From NCBI GenBank assembly GCA_963926355.1, contig CAWUWW010000001.1, positions 186,001 to 250,000 on the forward strand: a DNA stretch of 64,000 nt. Reading direction: 5' to 3'. The notes below the pieces were generated by a model that was given only the letters and a program-made list of their open reading frames with translations, did no database searches and was not told the origin of the DNA. The translations under genes and the position numbers were made by a program. This document shows positions 8,445-16,763 of this stretch, one piece after another (position 1 is the stretch's first letter; each line of letters begins with the position of its first letter). This stretch comes from SCGC-AAA076-P13 sp963926355 (GTDB lineage: Bacteria; Pseudomonadota; Gammaproteobacteria; Magnimaribacterales; D2472).

Positions 8445-8879
8445 GTGAAACTAACCACTAAAAGTAGATATGCCGTAAATGCTCTAACTGAGCTAAGTAT
8501 TCTAGGGTCAAATGGTCCTGTTTCATTGTCTGATATTTCAGCCAATCAAGATATAGAGATCTCCTACTTAGAGCAGATATTTAGAAAATTAAGGATTGCA
8601 GGAATAGTTAAAAGCATTAGAGGTAGAAATGGCGGGTATCTTTATGCAAAAGATCCATCTATAGTCTCAATAAAAGAAGTCATGAATGCTGTTGATGAGG
8701 TCATGGATGCAACAAGCTGTAATGGCTTAAGTAATTGTCATCACGGAAAAAAATGTAATACCCATAACCTTTGGCATGAATTAAACCAGGTAGTTGATAA
8801 CTACTTAAGTAAAATAACCATAAATAAGCTTGTAGAATCGGATGACAGCCCATATATAAGCTTAAGAGAGATTAATTAA
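8445..8879 (+). CDS. iscR: Iron-sulfur cluster regulator IscR
   Basis: Rrf2-family winged-helix regulator that senses cluster supply and represses the isc operon when holding a [2Fe-2S] cluster. The N-terminal MKLTTKSRYAVNAL helix-turn-helix start is characteristic, and the cluster ligands Cys92, Cys98, Cys104 and His107 fall at exactly the E. coli positions. Length is 144 aa. Translation begins at GTG (8445-8447); the expected transcription start almost coincides, suggesting a leaderless message. The stop is followed without spacing by the iscS ATG. Confidence 0.97.
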   Translation: MKLTTKSRYAVNALTELSILGSNGPVSLSDISANQDIEISYLEQIFRKLRIAGIVKSIRGRNGGYLYAKDPSIVSIKEVMNAVDEVMDATSCNGLSNCHHGKKCNTHNLWHELNQVVDNYLSKITINKLVESDDSPYISLREIN

Positions 8880-10100
8880 ATGACTAAACAATCAACAATA
8901 TATTTGGATTATGCCTCAACCACACCTGTAGACCCTAGGGTTGCATCAAGAATGATGGAATTTTTAACTCCTGATGGAGAGTTTGGCAATCCAGCATCTA
9001 GATCACATCGCTATGGCTGGAAGGCTGATGAGGCTGTTGAGGAGGCAAGGTCACATGTAGCAAATCTTGTTAACTGCGACCCTAGAGAGATTGTTTGGAC
9101 TTCAGGAGCTACTGAGGCTGATAATTTAGCCATAAAAGGTGTTGCAAGGTTTTATAAATCAAAAGGCAATCATATAATTACATCTAAGATTGAGCATAAA
9201 GCAGTTCTTGATCCTTGTAGGCAGCTCGAAAGAGAAGGGTTTGAAGTGACATACCTTGATCCGGACGAGGGAGGAATAATATCACCAGAAGCGATTAAAT
9301 CTGCCATAAAAGAAACTACTATCTTAGTTTCAATTATGCATATTCATAATGAACTTGGAACAATAAATGATTTAACAGCAATAGGAAATATTACTAGAAA
9401 ATCCGGTATCTTTTTTCACGTTGATGCTGCTCAAAGTACAGGAAAGGTTGACATAGACTTATCAACACTGCCTGTTGATTTAATGTCATTTTCTGCCCAT
9501 AAAACATATGGACCAAAAGGAATTGGTGCTTTATTTGTAAGAAGAAAGCCAAGAGTAAGAATAGAGGCTCTTATCCATGGCGGAGGTCATGAAAGGGGCA
9601 TGAGATCAGGGACTCTTCCTACCCATCAAATAGTTGGAATGGGAGAAGCATTTAAGATAGCTAAAAATGAAATGAATGATGATCATAAAAAAATAAAAGC
9701 ATTCCATGAAAAATTCTTAAAAGAGGCTATGAAGATTGAGCACGCATATATAAATGGAGATGTTAATAATAAAGTACCTAATATATTAAATATTAGCTTT
9801 AATTTTGTAGAGGGTGAGTCCTTAATTATGGGATTAAAGGATATTGCAGTTTCATCAGGCTCTGCATGTACATCTGCGAGCTTAGAGCCGTCATATGTCC
9901 TAAGGGCACTTGGAAGAAAAGATGAATTGGCGCACAGTTCTATTAGATTCTCTTTTGGTAGATTTACCAATGAGGAAGATATAGATAAAACTTTATCTAT
10001 TTTACATAATGTAGTTGAAAGGCTTAGAGAGCTTTCGCCACTATGGGAGATGCATCTAGATGGTGTGGATCTTGATACAGTTCAATGGAATACACACTAA
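8880..10100 (+). CDS. iscS: Cysteine desulfurase IscS
   Basis: PLP-dependent enzyme that takes sulfur from cysteine and passes it as persulfide to IscU, tRNA-thiolation enzymes and other acceptors. The PLP lysine is Lys208 (SAHKTYGPKG) and the mobile-loop catalytic cysteine is Cys330 in SSGSACTSASLEPSYVLRALG. Length (406 aa) matches the group I enzyme. It directly abuts iscR and is followed after 15 bases by iscU with an AAGGAGA ribosome site. No deviation from the family is seen. Confidence 0.99.
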   Translation: MTKQSTIYLDYASTTPVDPRVASRMMEFLTPDGEFGNPASRSHRYGWKADEAVEEARSHVANLVNCDPREIVWTSGATEADNLAIKGVARFYKSKGNHIITSKIEHKAVLDPCRQLEREGFEVTYLDPDEGGIISPEAIKSAIKETTILVSIMHIHNELGTINDLTAIGNITRKSGIFFHVDAAQSTGKVDIDLSTLPVDLMSFSAHKTYGPKGIGALFVRRKPRVRIEALIHGGGHERGMRSGTLPTHQIVGMGEAFKIAKNEMNDDHKKIKAFHEKFLKEAMKIEHAYINGDVNNKVPNILNISFNFVEGESLIMGLKDIAVSSGSACTSASLEPSYVLRALGRKDELAHSSIRFSFGRFTNEEDIDKTLSILHNVVERLRELSPLWEMHLDGVDLDTVQWNTH

Positions 10101-10115
10101 AAGGAGAAATTAATT

Positions 10116-10520
10116 ATGGCGTATAGTAAAAAAGTTGTTGATAAATTCGAAAATACTTTAAATAACCCTAAGGCTTTTAATGTTGGAAGTTTTGATCCAT
10201 CTGAGGGAAATATAGGAACTGGCATGGTTGGAGCTCCGGCTTGCGGTGATGTAATGAAATTACAAATAAAATGCGAACCCCAAGGTAATAGTCATATCAT
10301 CACGGATGTTAAATTTAAAACTTATGGCTGTGGATCTGCTATTGCATCTTCAAGTGAGTTGGTAGAAATGCTTATAGGTAAGACATTAGAAGAAGCTAAG
10401 CAGATTAAAAATAAAGAAATAGTAGATGCTTTAGAGTTGCCACCAATAAAAATTCATTGCTCTGTATTGGCAGAAGACTCGATTAAAGAAGCAATAGAAA
10501 ATTACGAATCAAAGCAATAA
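10116..10520 (+). CDS. iscU: Iron-sulfur scaffold IscU
   Basis: Scaffold on which [2Fe-2S] clusters are built before transfer. The three ligand cysteines Cys43 (PACGD), Cys72 (YGCGSAIASSS) and Cys115 (HCSVLAED) and the conserved Asp45 are all present. The LPPIK sequence at residues 108-112 corresponds to the LPPVK motif bound by the chaperone HscA, which is notable because hscA and hscB are not in this operon. The length of 134 aa is slightly above the usual 128. Strong ribosome site (AAGGAGA). Confidence 0.99.
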   Translation: MAYSKKVVDKFENTLNNPKAFNVGSFDPSEGNIGTGMVGAPACGDVMKLQIKCEPQGNSHIITDVKFKTYGCGSAIASSSELVEMLIGKTLEEAKQIKNKEIVDALELPPIKIHCSVLAEDSIKEAIENYESKQ

Positions 10521-10530
10521 AGGCCACAAA

Positions 10531-10872
10531 ATGGAAAGCTTTAGCTCAACTGATTTAAATTTCTCTGATAAAGCGATTACTCATTTTTTAAGCAGCCTTG
10601 ACTCAAGAGGAAAAGGTATAGGTATTCAGATTGGTGTCAGAAAAGCTGGGTGTTCTGGGTACGAGTATTTTTTTGACTACGTAGATTCTTTAAATAAAGA
10701 CAATATTGTTTTTGAAAAAAATGGTTGCAAGGTTTTTATAGATTCAGATAGTCTAAATTTCCTTAAAGGTAGTCTGATTGATTATTCTGAAGAAGGCCTT
10801 AATAAAGGAATCAAGTTTATAAATCCTAATGCTAAGGCTGTATGTGGTTGCGGAGAGAGTTTTACAGTATAA
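10531..10872 (+). CDS. iscA: A-type iron-sulfur carrier IscA
   Basis: A-type carrier that relays iron-sulfur clusters from the scaffold to target enzymes. The three conserved cysteines are visible as Cys41 (AGCSGY) and the C-terminal pair Cys105 and Cys107 (VCGCGES). At 113 aa it is slightly longer than the E. coli protein (107 aa) at the N-terminus. It lies 10 bases after iscU and only 3 bases before fdx; in E. coli hscB and hscA would sit between iscA and fdx, and here there is no room for them. Confidence 0.95.
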   Translation: MESFSSTDLNFSDKAITHFLSSLDSRGKGIGIQIGVRKAGCSGYEYFFDYVDSLNKDNIVFEKNGCKVFIDSDSLNFLKGSLIDYSEEGLNKGIKFINPNAKAVCGCGESFTV

Positions 10873-10875
10873 ATT

Positions 10876-11217
10876 ATGGCAAAAATTAAAATTTGGCCCC
10901 ATGCAGATCTATGCCCTGAAGGGGTAGAAATAGAAAGCCTTCCTGATGAAACTATATGTGAGGCAGCCTTAAGGCAGGGTATTAAAATTGAGCATGCATG
11001 TGAAATGTCATGCGCTTGTACCACGTGTCATTGTATTGTTAGAAAGGGCTTTGATATCTTTGAACAGGCCAGCGATCTTGAAGAGGATATGCTTGATAAG
11101 GCCTGGGGTTTGGAGCAAACATCTAGACTTAGCTGCCAGGCTGTTCCTCCTGTAGGACAAGAAATTGAGATTGAGCTCCCCAAATATAATATAAATATGG
11201 TTTCAGAGGATCATTGA
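10876..11217 (+). CDS. fdx: Isc-type [2Fe-2S] ferredoxin
   Basis: Adrenodoxin-like ferredoxin thought to supply electrons for cluster assembly on IscU. Ligands Cys42, Cys48, Cys51 and Cys87 coincide with E. coli Fdx numbering; Cys46 and Cys53 are additional. Length (113 aa) is normal. The gene follows iscA by 3 bases, and its TGA overlaps the iscX ATG by one base, confirming membership of the isc operon. Confidence 0.97.
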   Translation: MAKIKIWPHADLCPEGVEIESLPDETICEAALRQGIKIEHACEMSCACTTCHCIVRKGFDIFEQASDLEEDMLDKAWGLEQTSRLSCQAVPPVGQEIEIELPKYNINMVSEDH

Positions 11218-11420
11218 TGAATGATTTAATATGGACAGATGTAGGGGATATAGCGATAGAGCTCTATGAAAAATTTCCTAATATTGATCCGCAATGGATA
11301 AGTTTTCCAGATTTACATTCTAAAGTTTGTGATTTAAAGGGCTTTATTGGCGACCCAATTAAATCTAATGAGCAAATTCTTGAAGCTATTCAGATGTTAT
11401 GGATAGAAGAATATCAATAA
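11217..11420 (+). CDS. iscX: Isc accessory protein IscX
   Basis: Small acidic protein of the IscX/YfhJ family (PF04384) that binds IscS and iron and tunes cluster assembly. The sequence LIWTDVGDIAIELYEKFPNIDP and the C-terminal LEAIQMLWIEE are recognisable family signatures. The true start is the ATG at 11217, overlapping the fdx stop (TGATG); an in-frame TTG directly upstream is less likely. Length is 67 aa. It ends the isc operon; an isolated -10-like TATAAT at 11427-11432 follows. Confidence 0.93.
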   Translation: MNDLIWTDVGDIAIELYEKFPNIDPQWISFPDLHSKVCDLKGFIGDPIKSNEQILEAIQMLWIEEYQ

Positions 11421-11460
11421 GTCCCATATAATAGCCTAAATTTTTTTAAGGAATATTATT

Positions 11461-11886
11461 ATGGCAATTGAACAAACATTATCAATCATTAAACCTGATG
11501 CGGTCTCTAAAAACCTCATAGGTAAAATTATTTCTAGATTTGAAGACAATGATTTACATCTTGTTGCTGGAAAATTAATGCATCTTTCAGATGAAATGGC
11601 TGCAGGTTTTTACGCAGAGCATGAGGGAAGACCTTTTTTTAATGACCTGAAGACATTTATGACATCAGGACCTGTATTTGTTCAGGTTTTAGAGGGTGAA
11701 AATGCTATTCTAAAAAATAGAGAGCTTATGGGAAATACAAACCCTCAAGAGGCTGAGCCAGGAACAATAAGGGCTGATTTTGCAAATAGTATAGATGCTA
11801 ATGCAGTTCATGGGTCTGATTCTGAAACTAGCGCATCGAGAGAGATTAATTATTTTTTCACAAATGAAGAAATAATGTCTAAATAA
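11461..11886 (+). CDS. ndk: Nucleoside diphosphate kinase
   Basis: Equilibrates nucleoside di- and triphosphates by a ping-pong mechanism through phosphohistidine. The active-site histidine is His117 in NAVHGSDS, and the N-terminal TLSIIKPDAV motif is conserved. Length (141 aa) is standard. The ATG is preceded by AAGGAA, and a possible -10 element TATAAT lies at 11427-11432 without a clear -35. The ndk-rlmN-rodZ-ispG-hisS-yfgM-bamB-der order is common in gammaproteobacteria, here lacking the usual pilF/pilW gene. Confidence 0.98.
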   Translation: MAIEQTLSIIKPDAVSKNLIGKIISRFEDNDLHLVAGKLMHLSDEMAAGFYAEHEGRPFFNDLKTFMTSGPVFVQVLEGENAILKNRELMGNTNPQEAEPGTIRADFANSIDANAVHGSDSETSASREINYFFTNEEIMSK

Positions 11887-11889
11887 ACT

Positions 11890-12972
11890 TTGGACACCAA
11901 AGAAAATCTTTTAGGTTACTCGTTAGGTTCACTAGAAGATTTCTTTAAAAAAATTAATGAGCCTAAATTTAGAGCTAAGCAGCTTTTAAAATGGATTCAT
12001 CAAAAAGGCACCCTTGATTTTAATGAGATGACCGACTTTAACAAGCCACTTAGACAAAGACTTGAATCTTTAGCATATATACTTCCTCCAACTATTGAAG
12101 AAATTCATAAATCTCCTGAAGGCACAGTAAAGTATTTAATTAAGCTAGACTCTGGGTCAATGGTGGAGATGGTAAGAATTCCAGAAAAGAAAAGAATGAC
12201 TCTATGTATATCTTCTCAAGCAGGATGTGCCCTTCAATGTACATTTTGTGCAACTGGAGCTCAAGGTTTTGAAAAAAATCTAACAGCTGATGAAATCATA
12301 GGGCAGGTATGGCTTGCAAACTTTAGTGATGCAAATGAAGCGCCTATTACAAATGTTGTTTTCATGGGAATGGGGGAGCCTCTTTTGAACTTTCGTCCTG
12401 TTATCGAGTCTGCAAAAATCATGAAAGACCAACTTGGATATGGTTTATCCAGAAAGAGAATAACCATTAGCACTTCTGGAATTACACCCCAAATAGACAA
12501 ACTTCCAGATGAGATTGATGTAGCTTTAGCAATTTCTCTTCATGCTCCAATAAATGAATTAAGAGATGAGTTGGTACCAATAAATAAAAAATATCCTATC
12601 AGTGAGCTTATGAAGTCATGCAAAAAATACCTTGCTAGCTATGATGGAAAAAGAAATATAACCATAGAGTATGTACTTATAGATGGTGTGAACGACTCAC
12701 CAGAACTCGCTAGGCAATTAGCCAAGCTCCTGTCTGATATTTATTGTAAGATTAATTTAATTCCATTTAACCCCTTTGATGGATCAGACTATAAAAGATC
12801 AAATAAGAAGAATATTTTAGATTTTAAAAATATTTTAATGGAAAAAGGCTTTATTACGACTTTAAGAATTACAAGAGGTGATGCCGTTGATGGAGCTTGC
12901 GGTCAGCTGGTAGGAAAATTAAATAAATCTGTAAAAGGAAAGAAACTTATTAGTCATAGGTCAATTTCGTGA
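11890..12972 (+). CDS. rlmN: Dual-specificity RNA methyltransferase RlmN
   Basis: Radical-SAM enzyme that makes 2-methyladenosine at 23S rRNA A2503 and at A37 of some tRNAs. The radical-SAM triad is Cys113, Cys117, Cys120 (CALQCTFC). The two mechanistic cysteines are Cys106 in LCISSQAGC and Cys337 in DGACGQL. Length (360 aa) is normal. Translation appears to start at TTG (11890-11892), 3 bases after ndk stops; no in-frame ATG lies nearby. The stop overlaps the rodZ GTG start. Confidence 0.97.
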   Translation: MDTKENLLGYSLGSLEDFFKKINEPKFRAKQLLKWIHQKGTLDFNEMTDFNKPLRQRLESLAYILPPTIEEIHKSPEGTVKYLIKLDSGSMVEMVRIPEKKRMTLCISSQAGCALQCTFCATGAQGFEKNLTADEIIGQVWLANFSDANEAPITNVVFMGMGEPLLNFRPVIESAKIMKDQLGYGLSRKRITISTSGITPQIDKLPDEIDVALAISLHAPINELRDELVPINKKYPISELMKSCKKYLASYDGKRNITIEYVLIDGVNDSPELARQLAKLLSDIYCKINLIPFNPFDGSDYKRSNKKNILDFKNILMEKGFITTLRITRGDAVDGACGQLVGKLNKSVKGKKLISHRSIS

Positions 12973-13742
12973 GTGAGGAAATGGAATTAACCAGCTCAGC
13001 CAAGGTCGGTCAGATATTTGTTGATGCCAGGGAGGCGCTTGAATTAGATCAAGGGCAAGTAGCCGTTAAAGCTGTAATGAATATTAAATATATTAAAGGA
13101 ATAGAATCTGGAGACTACTCAGCCTTTCCCAGCGAAGGTTTTGCAAAAGCCTACTTTATTAAATACCAAAAATTCCTTTCAGTGAATTGTGACTTTCCAT
13201 CAATATATGATCCAGAGAGTAGGCAGATCGAAATTGCAGAAAAATCTATTGCTCAGTCAAGTAAATCATTATTTCCTATCTTTGCCAGTATAGGAGTTAT
13301 TTTTTTATTATTAATAATTTTTATTATTGCTAATAACTTCGATTATGATGCTGAAACTAAAATAGACTTGAGTGATTCAAGTAACTCCCTCTCAGTAGAA
13401 AGCCCCTATGTAATTGAGCAAGATATTATTAATGTAAGAAAAGAAATAATTCCTCCTATGCAGCAATCTGAGGTTGAAACTAACCCCTTGCTAGAGAATG
13501 CAAATGAATTGTCCTTGTTCTTCAGCGGCGAATGCTGGGTAGAAATTTATTCTGATAATGAATTGATTGAATATCAGTTATTCAAGATAGGCGATAGTTT
13601 TAGTTTATCTATAGAGTCGCCTTTCAAATTAGTAATTGGTAATGCTGATAGTATTACAGGAACATATAAGGGCAATCTTATTGATTTTATTACCAATGCT
13701 AATAGACTTAGAGTAAATACTATTATTTTTAATGATGAGTAA
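12969..13742 (+). CDS. rodZ: Cytoskeletal protein RodZ
   Basis: Inner-membrane protein linking MreB filaments to the elongation machinery. Residues about 10-75 are an N-terminal helix-turn-helix domain facing the cytoplasm, residues 101-121 are a single membrane span, and the periplasmic part ends in a beta-rich DUF4115-like domain containing ECWVEIYSDNELIEY. At 257 aa it is shorter than E. coli RodZ (337 aa), mostly in the periplasmic linker. The start is GTG at 12969 overlapping the rlmN stop; an ATG at 12981 is an alternative. Confidence 0.9.
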   Translation: MSEEMELTSSAKVGQIFVDAREALELDQGQVAVKAVMNIKYIKGIESGDYSAFPSEGFAKAYFIKYQKFLSVNCDFPSIYDPESRQIEIAEKSIAQSSKSLFPIFASIGVIFLLLIIFIIANNFDYDAETKIDLSDSSNSLSVESPYVIEQDIINVRKEIIPPMQQSEVETNPLLENANELSLFFSGECWVEIYSDNELIEYQLFKIGDSFSLSIESPFKLVIGNADSITGTYKGNLIDFITNANRLRVNTIIFNDE

Positions 13743-14832
13743 TTGGATCACAAGAAAAGAAACCAAGGCTATTGATGTCGGCGGCGTAATTGTGGGTGGA
13801 AAAAACCCTATATCAATTCAATCCATGACAAATACGAACACATGCGATGTTTTATCCACAGTTAATCAAATTAATGATCTTCAGGCAGCTGGGGCTGATA
13901 TTGTAAGAGTTTCTGTCCCTGGTTTTGATGAAGCAGCAGCATTCAAAGAGATAAGAAAAGCAGTCAATATTCCTTTAGTTGCCGATATCCATTTTGATTA
14001 TAAAATTGCATTAGAGGTAGCTGATACAGCTGATTGTTTAAGAATTAATCCTGGTAATATTGGGAAAGAAAGCAAGGTCAATGAAGTTATTCAGGCGGCA
14101 ATTCATAACAATGTACCCATAAGAGTGGGGGTTAATGCTGGATCACTTGAGAAGGACCTACAAAAAAAATATGGCGAGCCTAATGCTGATGCATTAGTTG
14201 AATCTGCTCTTCGGCATGTAGAAATTCTAGATAAATTTAATTTTCATAACTACAAAATAAGCCTAAAAGCATCTAATATTCAAATGACTGTAGAGGCTTA
14301 CAGGAAAATTTCTAATTTAATTGATCAGCCTCTTCATCTGGGAATTACTGAGGCCGGGAGTTATAGAGCAGGCACGGTTAAATCTTCAATTGGTGTTGGC
14401 ATGCTTTTGTCTGAGGGAATTGGCGACACAATAAGAATATCTTTAGCATCTGATCCTATAGATGAAATTAAAATTGGATGGGATATTTTAAAGAGTTTAA
14501 ATATTAGAAGTAGGGGGGTAAAAATCATTGCTTGTCCTAGCTGTTCCAGGCAAAACTTTAATGTAATTGAGGTTGTTAATGAATTGGAAAGTCGCTTCGA
14601 AGATATAACTGAAGACATAGAAGTTGCAATAATAGGTTGTTATGTAAATGGCCCCGGTGAAAGCAAAGCAGCTGACATAGGTCTGACAGGAGCTAGTCCA
14701 CAGAATCTTTTGTATGTTGATGGCTCACCTGATAAAAAAATTAGTAGTGAGAATCTTGTAGAAGAGATTGAAGATAAAGTCAGGGAAAAGATAGCCTTAA
14801 GGCAGTCAGTAGAAATTATAGCAAGGAGTTAA
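13732..14832 (+). CDS. ispG: HMB-PP synthase IspG
   Basis: [4Fe-4S] enzyme of the methylerythritol phosphate pathway, converting the cyclic diphosphate intermediate to HMB-PP. Cluster ligands Cys268, Cys271 (CPSC), Cys303 (IGCYVNGPGE) and Glu310 are present. Length (366 aa) matches the short bacterial form. The first two codons are both ATG (13732, 13735); the gene overlaps rodZ by 11 bases. The partner enzyme IspH is encoded at 40177, so both iron-sulfur enzymes of the pathway are in the window. Confidence 0.98.
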   Translation: MMSNWITRKETKAIDVGGVIVGGKNPISIQSMTNTNTCDVLSTVNQINDLQAAGADIVRVSVPGFDEAAAFKEIRKAVNIPLVADIHFDYKIALEVADTADCLRINPGNIGKESKVNEVIQAAIHNNVPIRVGVNAGSLEKDLQKKYGEPNADALVESALRHVEILDKFNFHNYKISLKASNIQMTVEAYRKISNLIDQPLHLGITEAGSYRAGTVKSSIGVGMLLSEGIGDTIRISLASDPIDEIKIGWDILKSLNIRSRGVKIIACPSCSRQNFNVIEVVNELESRFEDITEDIEVAIIGCYVNGPGESKAADIGLTGASPQNLLYVDGSPDKKISSENLVEEIEDKVREKIALRQSVEIIARS

Positions 14833-14833
14833 A

Positions 14834-16096
14834 TTGGATAAAATTCAGTCATTAACAGGAATGCTCGATCTTTATGATGATGGAGATAGTAACGATCTCT
14901 CAAAAAATATTTTTGAGACTGAAAAAAGAATTAAAAAAATATTCTCTAATTACTTCCTTAAGGAAATAAGAACCCCGGCACTTGAAGATACAGATCTTTT
15001 TAAAAGATCATCTGGCGATGCATCAGATATAGTAAATAAAGAGATTTATTCTTTTAATGATAGAAATGATAAAAGTATTTCACTCAGGCCTGAGGGAACG
15101 GCTAGCGTTATTAGGTCAATAATTGAAAAAAAACTTGACCAATCTACACATAAACTTTGGTATATGGGGCCAATGTGGAGGTATGAAAGACCTCAGAAGG
15201 GTAGGTATAGACAGTTCTATCAAGCTGGAGTTGAAATCCTTGGGTATCCCGAAGGAGCCCCAGAATTTGAGATGATCTCATTGGTTTGCTCGATAGTTGA
15301 AGAATTCAATATTACAGACTGCACAATAAAGATTAATCACCTAGGAAGCCAAGAAAATAAAAAAGCTTATTGTGATGCTTTAATAAAATTTCTTGAACCA
15401 CACAAGGGAAATCTAGATGAAAAAGATTTAGAAAGACTTTCTCGAAACCCTCTTAGAGTTCTTGATAGTAAAAATAAAGATACTCAATCAATCTTAAAAG
15501 GCGCGCCTTCGTTGAAAGAATTTCTTGAACCTAAATCAATTCAATTGCTTGAGGCAATAAGGCTTGAATTCTTAGATATATGCAAAATTGAAATTGATTA
15601 TACTCTTGTAAGAGGCTTAGATTATTATTCGGGTTTTGTTTTTGAGGCTCTCTCATCCAACCTTGGCGCTCAAGATTCATTTTTAGGCGGCGGTAGGTAT
15701 GATGATTTATGCTCTAAGTTAGGTGGTAAGGATTTACCATCAATAGGCATGGCTGTAGGAATTGAAAGGTTTGCCAGTCTTATAGATGGAATAAGCCCAT
15801 CAGATAAAATTTTATCTTTTATTACTCTTGGTAGCACTTTAGAGCCAAAAACATATAAAATAGCGCACCGTCTTAGGTCTTTGAATAAGAATGTTATTTT
15901 AGATATGCAATTATCTGACAGCAGCCTAAAGGCAAAATTAAGAAGGGCTAACAAGAATAATTCTGAATACGCAATTATTATTGGAGAAGAGGAATTTAAT
16001 AATAGTACAGTTATTATTAAGCCATTGAAGGATGAACTTAAGGAGCAGCAAACTGTCTCAGTTGATGAGTTGTTTGAATTTTACAAAGCTCTGTAA
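14834..16096 (+). CDS. hisS: Histidyl-tRNA synthetase
   Basis: Class II synthetase charging tRNA-His in the cytoplasm. Motif-like segments LRPEGTASVIRS (about residues 82-93), the YERPQKGRYRQF region and the histidine-specific RGLDYYSGFVFE are clear, and a C-terminal anticodon-binding domain follows. Length (420 aa) is normal. Start is TTG at 14834 with AAGGAG 6 bases upstream, one base after the ispG stop. No in-frame ATG offers a better start. Confidence 0.97.
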   Translation: MDKIQSLTGMLDLYDDGDSNDLSKNIFETEKRIKKIFSNYFLKEIRTPALEDTDLFKRSSGDASDIVNKEIYSFNDRNDKSISLRPEGTASVIRSIIEKKLDQSTHKLWYMGPMWRYERPQKGRYRQFYQAGVEILGYPEGAPEFEMISLVCSIVEEFNITDCTIKINHLGSQENKKAYCDALIKFLEPHKGNLDEKDLERLSRNPLRVLDSKNKDTQSILKGAPSLKEFLEPKSIQLLEAIRLEFLDICKIEIDYTLVRGLDYYSGFVFEALSSNLGAQDSFLGGGRYDDLCSKLGGKDLPSIGMAVGIERFASLIDGISPSDKILSFITLGSTLEPKTYKIAHRLRSLNKNVILDMQLSDSSLKAKLRRANKNNSEYAIIIGEEEFNNSTVIIKPLKDELKEQQTVSVDELFEFYKAL

Positions 16097-16111
16097 ATAT
16101 AGGAAATAATT

Positions 16112-16756
16112 ATGAGTGAAGTTTTTGAAAATAATATGAAATTTGCACCTTTTATGAGGTTCTTTAATAATAACAAGACATCTTTTCTTTCTTTTTTCAC
16201 GCTTATTCTTGCAGTAGTAATAATTTCTTTTGTCATGTCTAACATAACTAAAAGTAATAATGAGAAGGCAGCTGTTATTTACCAGGATTGGCTTTCAAAA
16301 AATATTGACTCTGATGATGGTAAGGACCAAGCCAGCTTACTCTTTAATGAGTTAACTTCTAGTTATAAGAAAACAGGCTATGCAAAAATAGCTTTATTAA
16401 CAAACGCATCCTCTGATGCTAGGGATGGTAATAATACAGAGGCATTAAAAAACTTCTCTAAATTAATCAAACTGACAGATGGAATGGGCGGCAATAAATT
16501 ATTTAATAAAATTGCAAGAGTTAGCTCGGCAAGACTTTTATCTTCTAATGGAGATCTTGATGCTGCTTTACAGATTCTTGAAAAATATTTATCTTCTTCG
16601 ACTAATGCATATATCCATGAATTAACAGGAGACATACTTCTTAAAAAAGAAGAAAATGCTCTTGCCGAAGAGCAGTATTTATTAGCAAAAGATAAATATA
16701 CTGATGAAACATCATTAACTATCGTTTCAATGAAGTTAGCAAATCTTAAATCTTAA
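16112..16756 (+). CDS. yfgM: YfgM-like membrane TPR protein
   Basis: A 214-residue protein with one membrane span (about residues 25-45) and a periplasmic TPR-type helical repeat domain. In E. coli YfgM (ancillary SecYEG translocon subunit) associates with PpiD and periplasmic chaperones at the translocon. The position between hisS and bamB is the conserved one and supports the assignment more than sequence does. An AGGAAA ribosome site precedes the ATG. Confidence 0.85.
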   Translation: MSEVFENNMKFAPFMRFFNNNKTSFLSFFTLILAVVIISFVMSNITKSNNEKAAVIYQDWLSKNIDSDDGKDQASLLFNELTSSYKKTGYAKIALLTNASSDARDGNNTEALKNFSKLIKLTDGMGGNKLFNKIARVSSARLLSSNGDLDAALQILEKYLSSSTNAYIHELTGDILLKKEENALAEEQYLLAKDKYTDETSLTIVSMKLANLKS

Positions 16757-16763
16757 AAATTAT

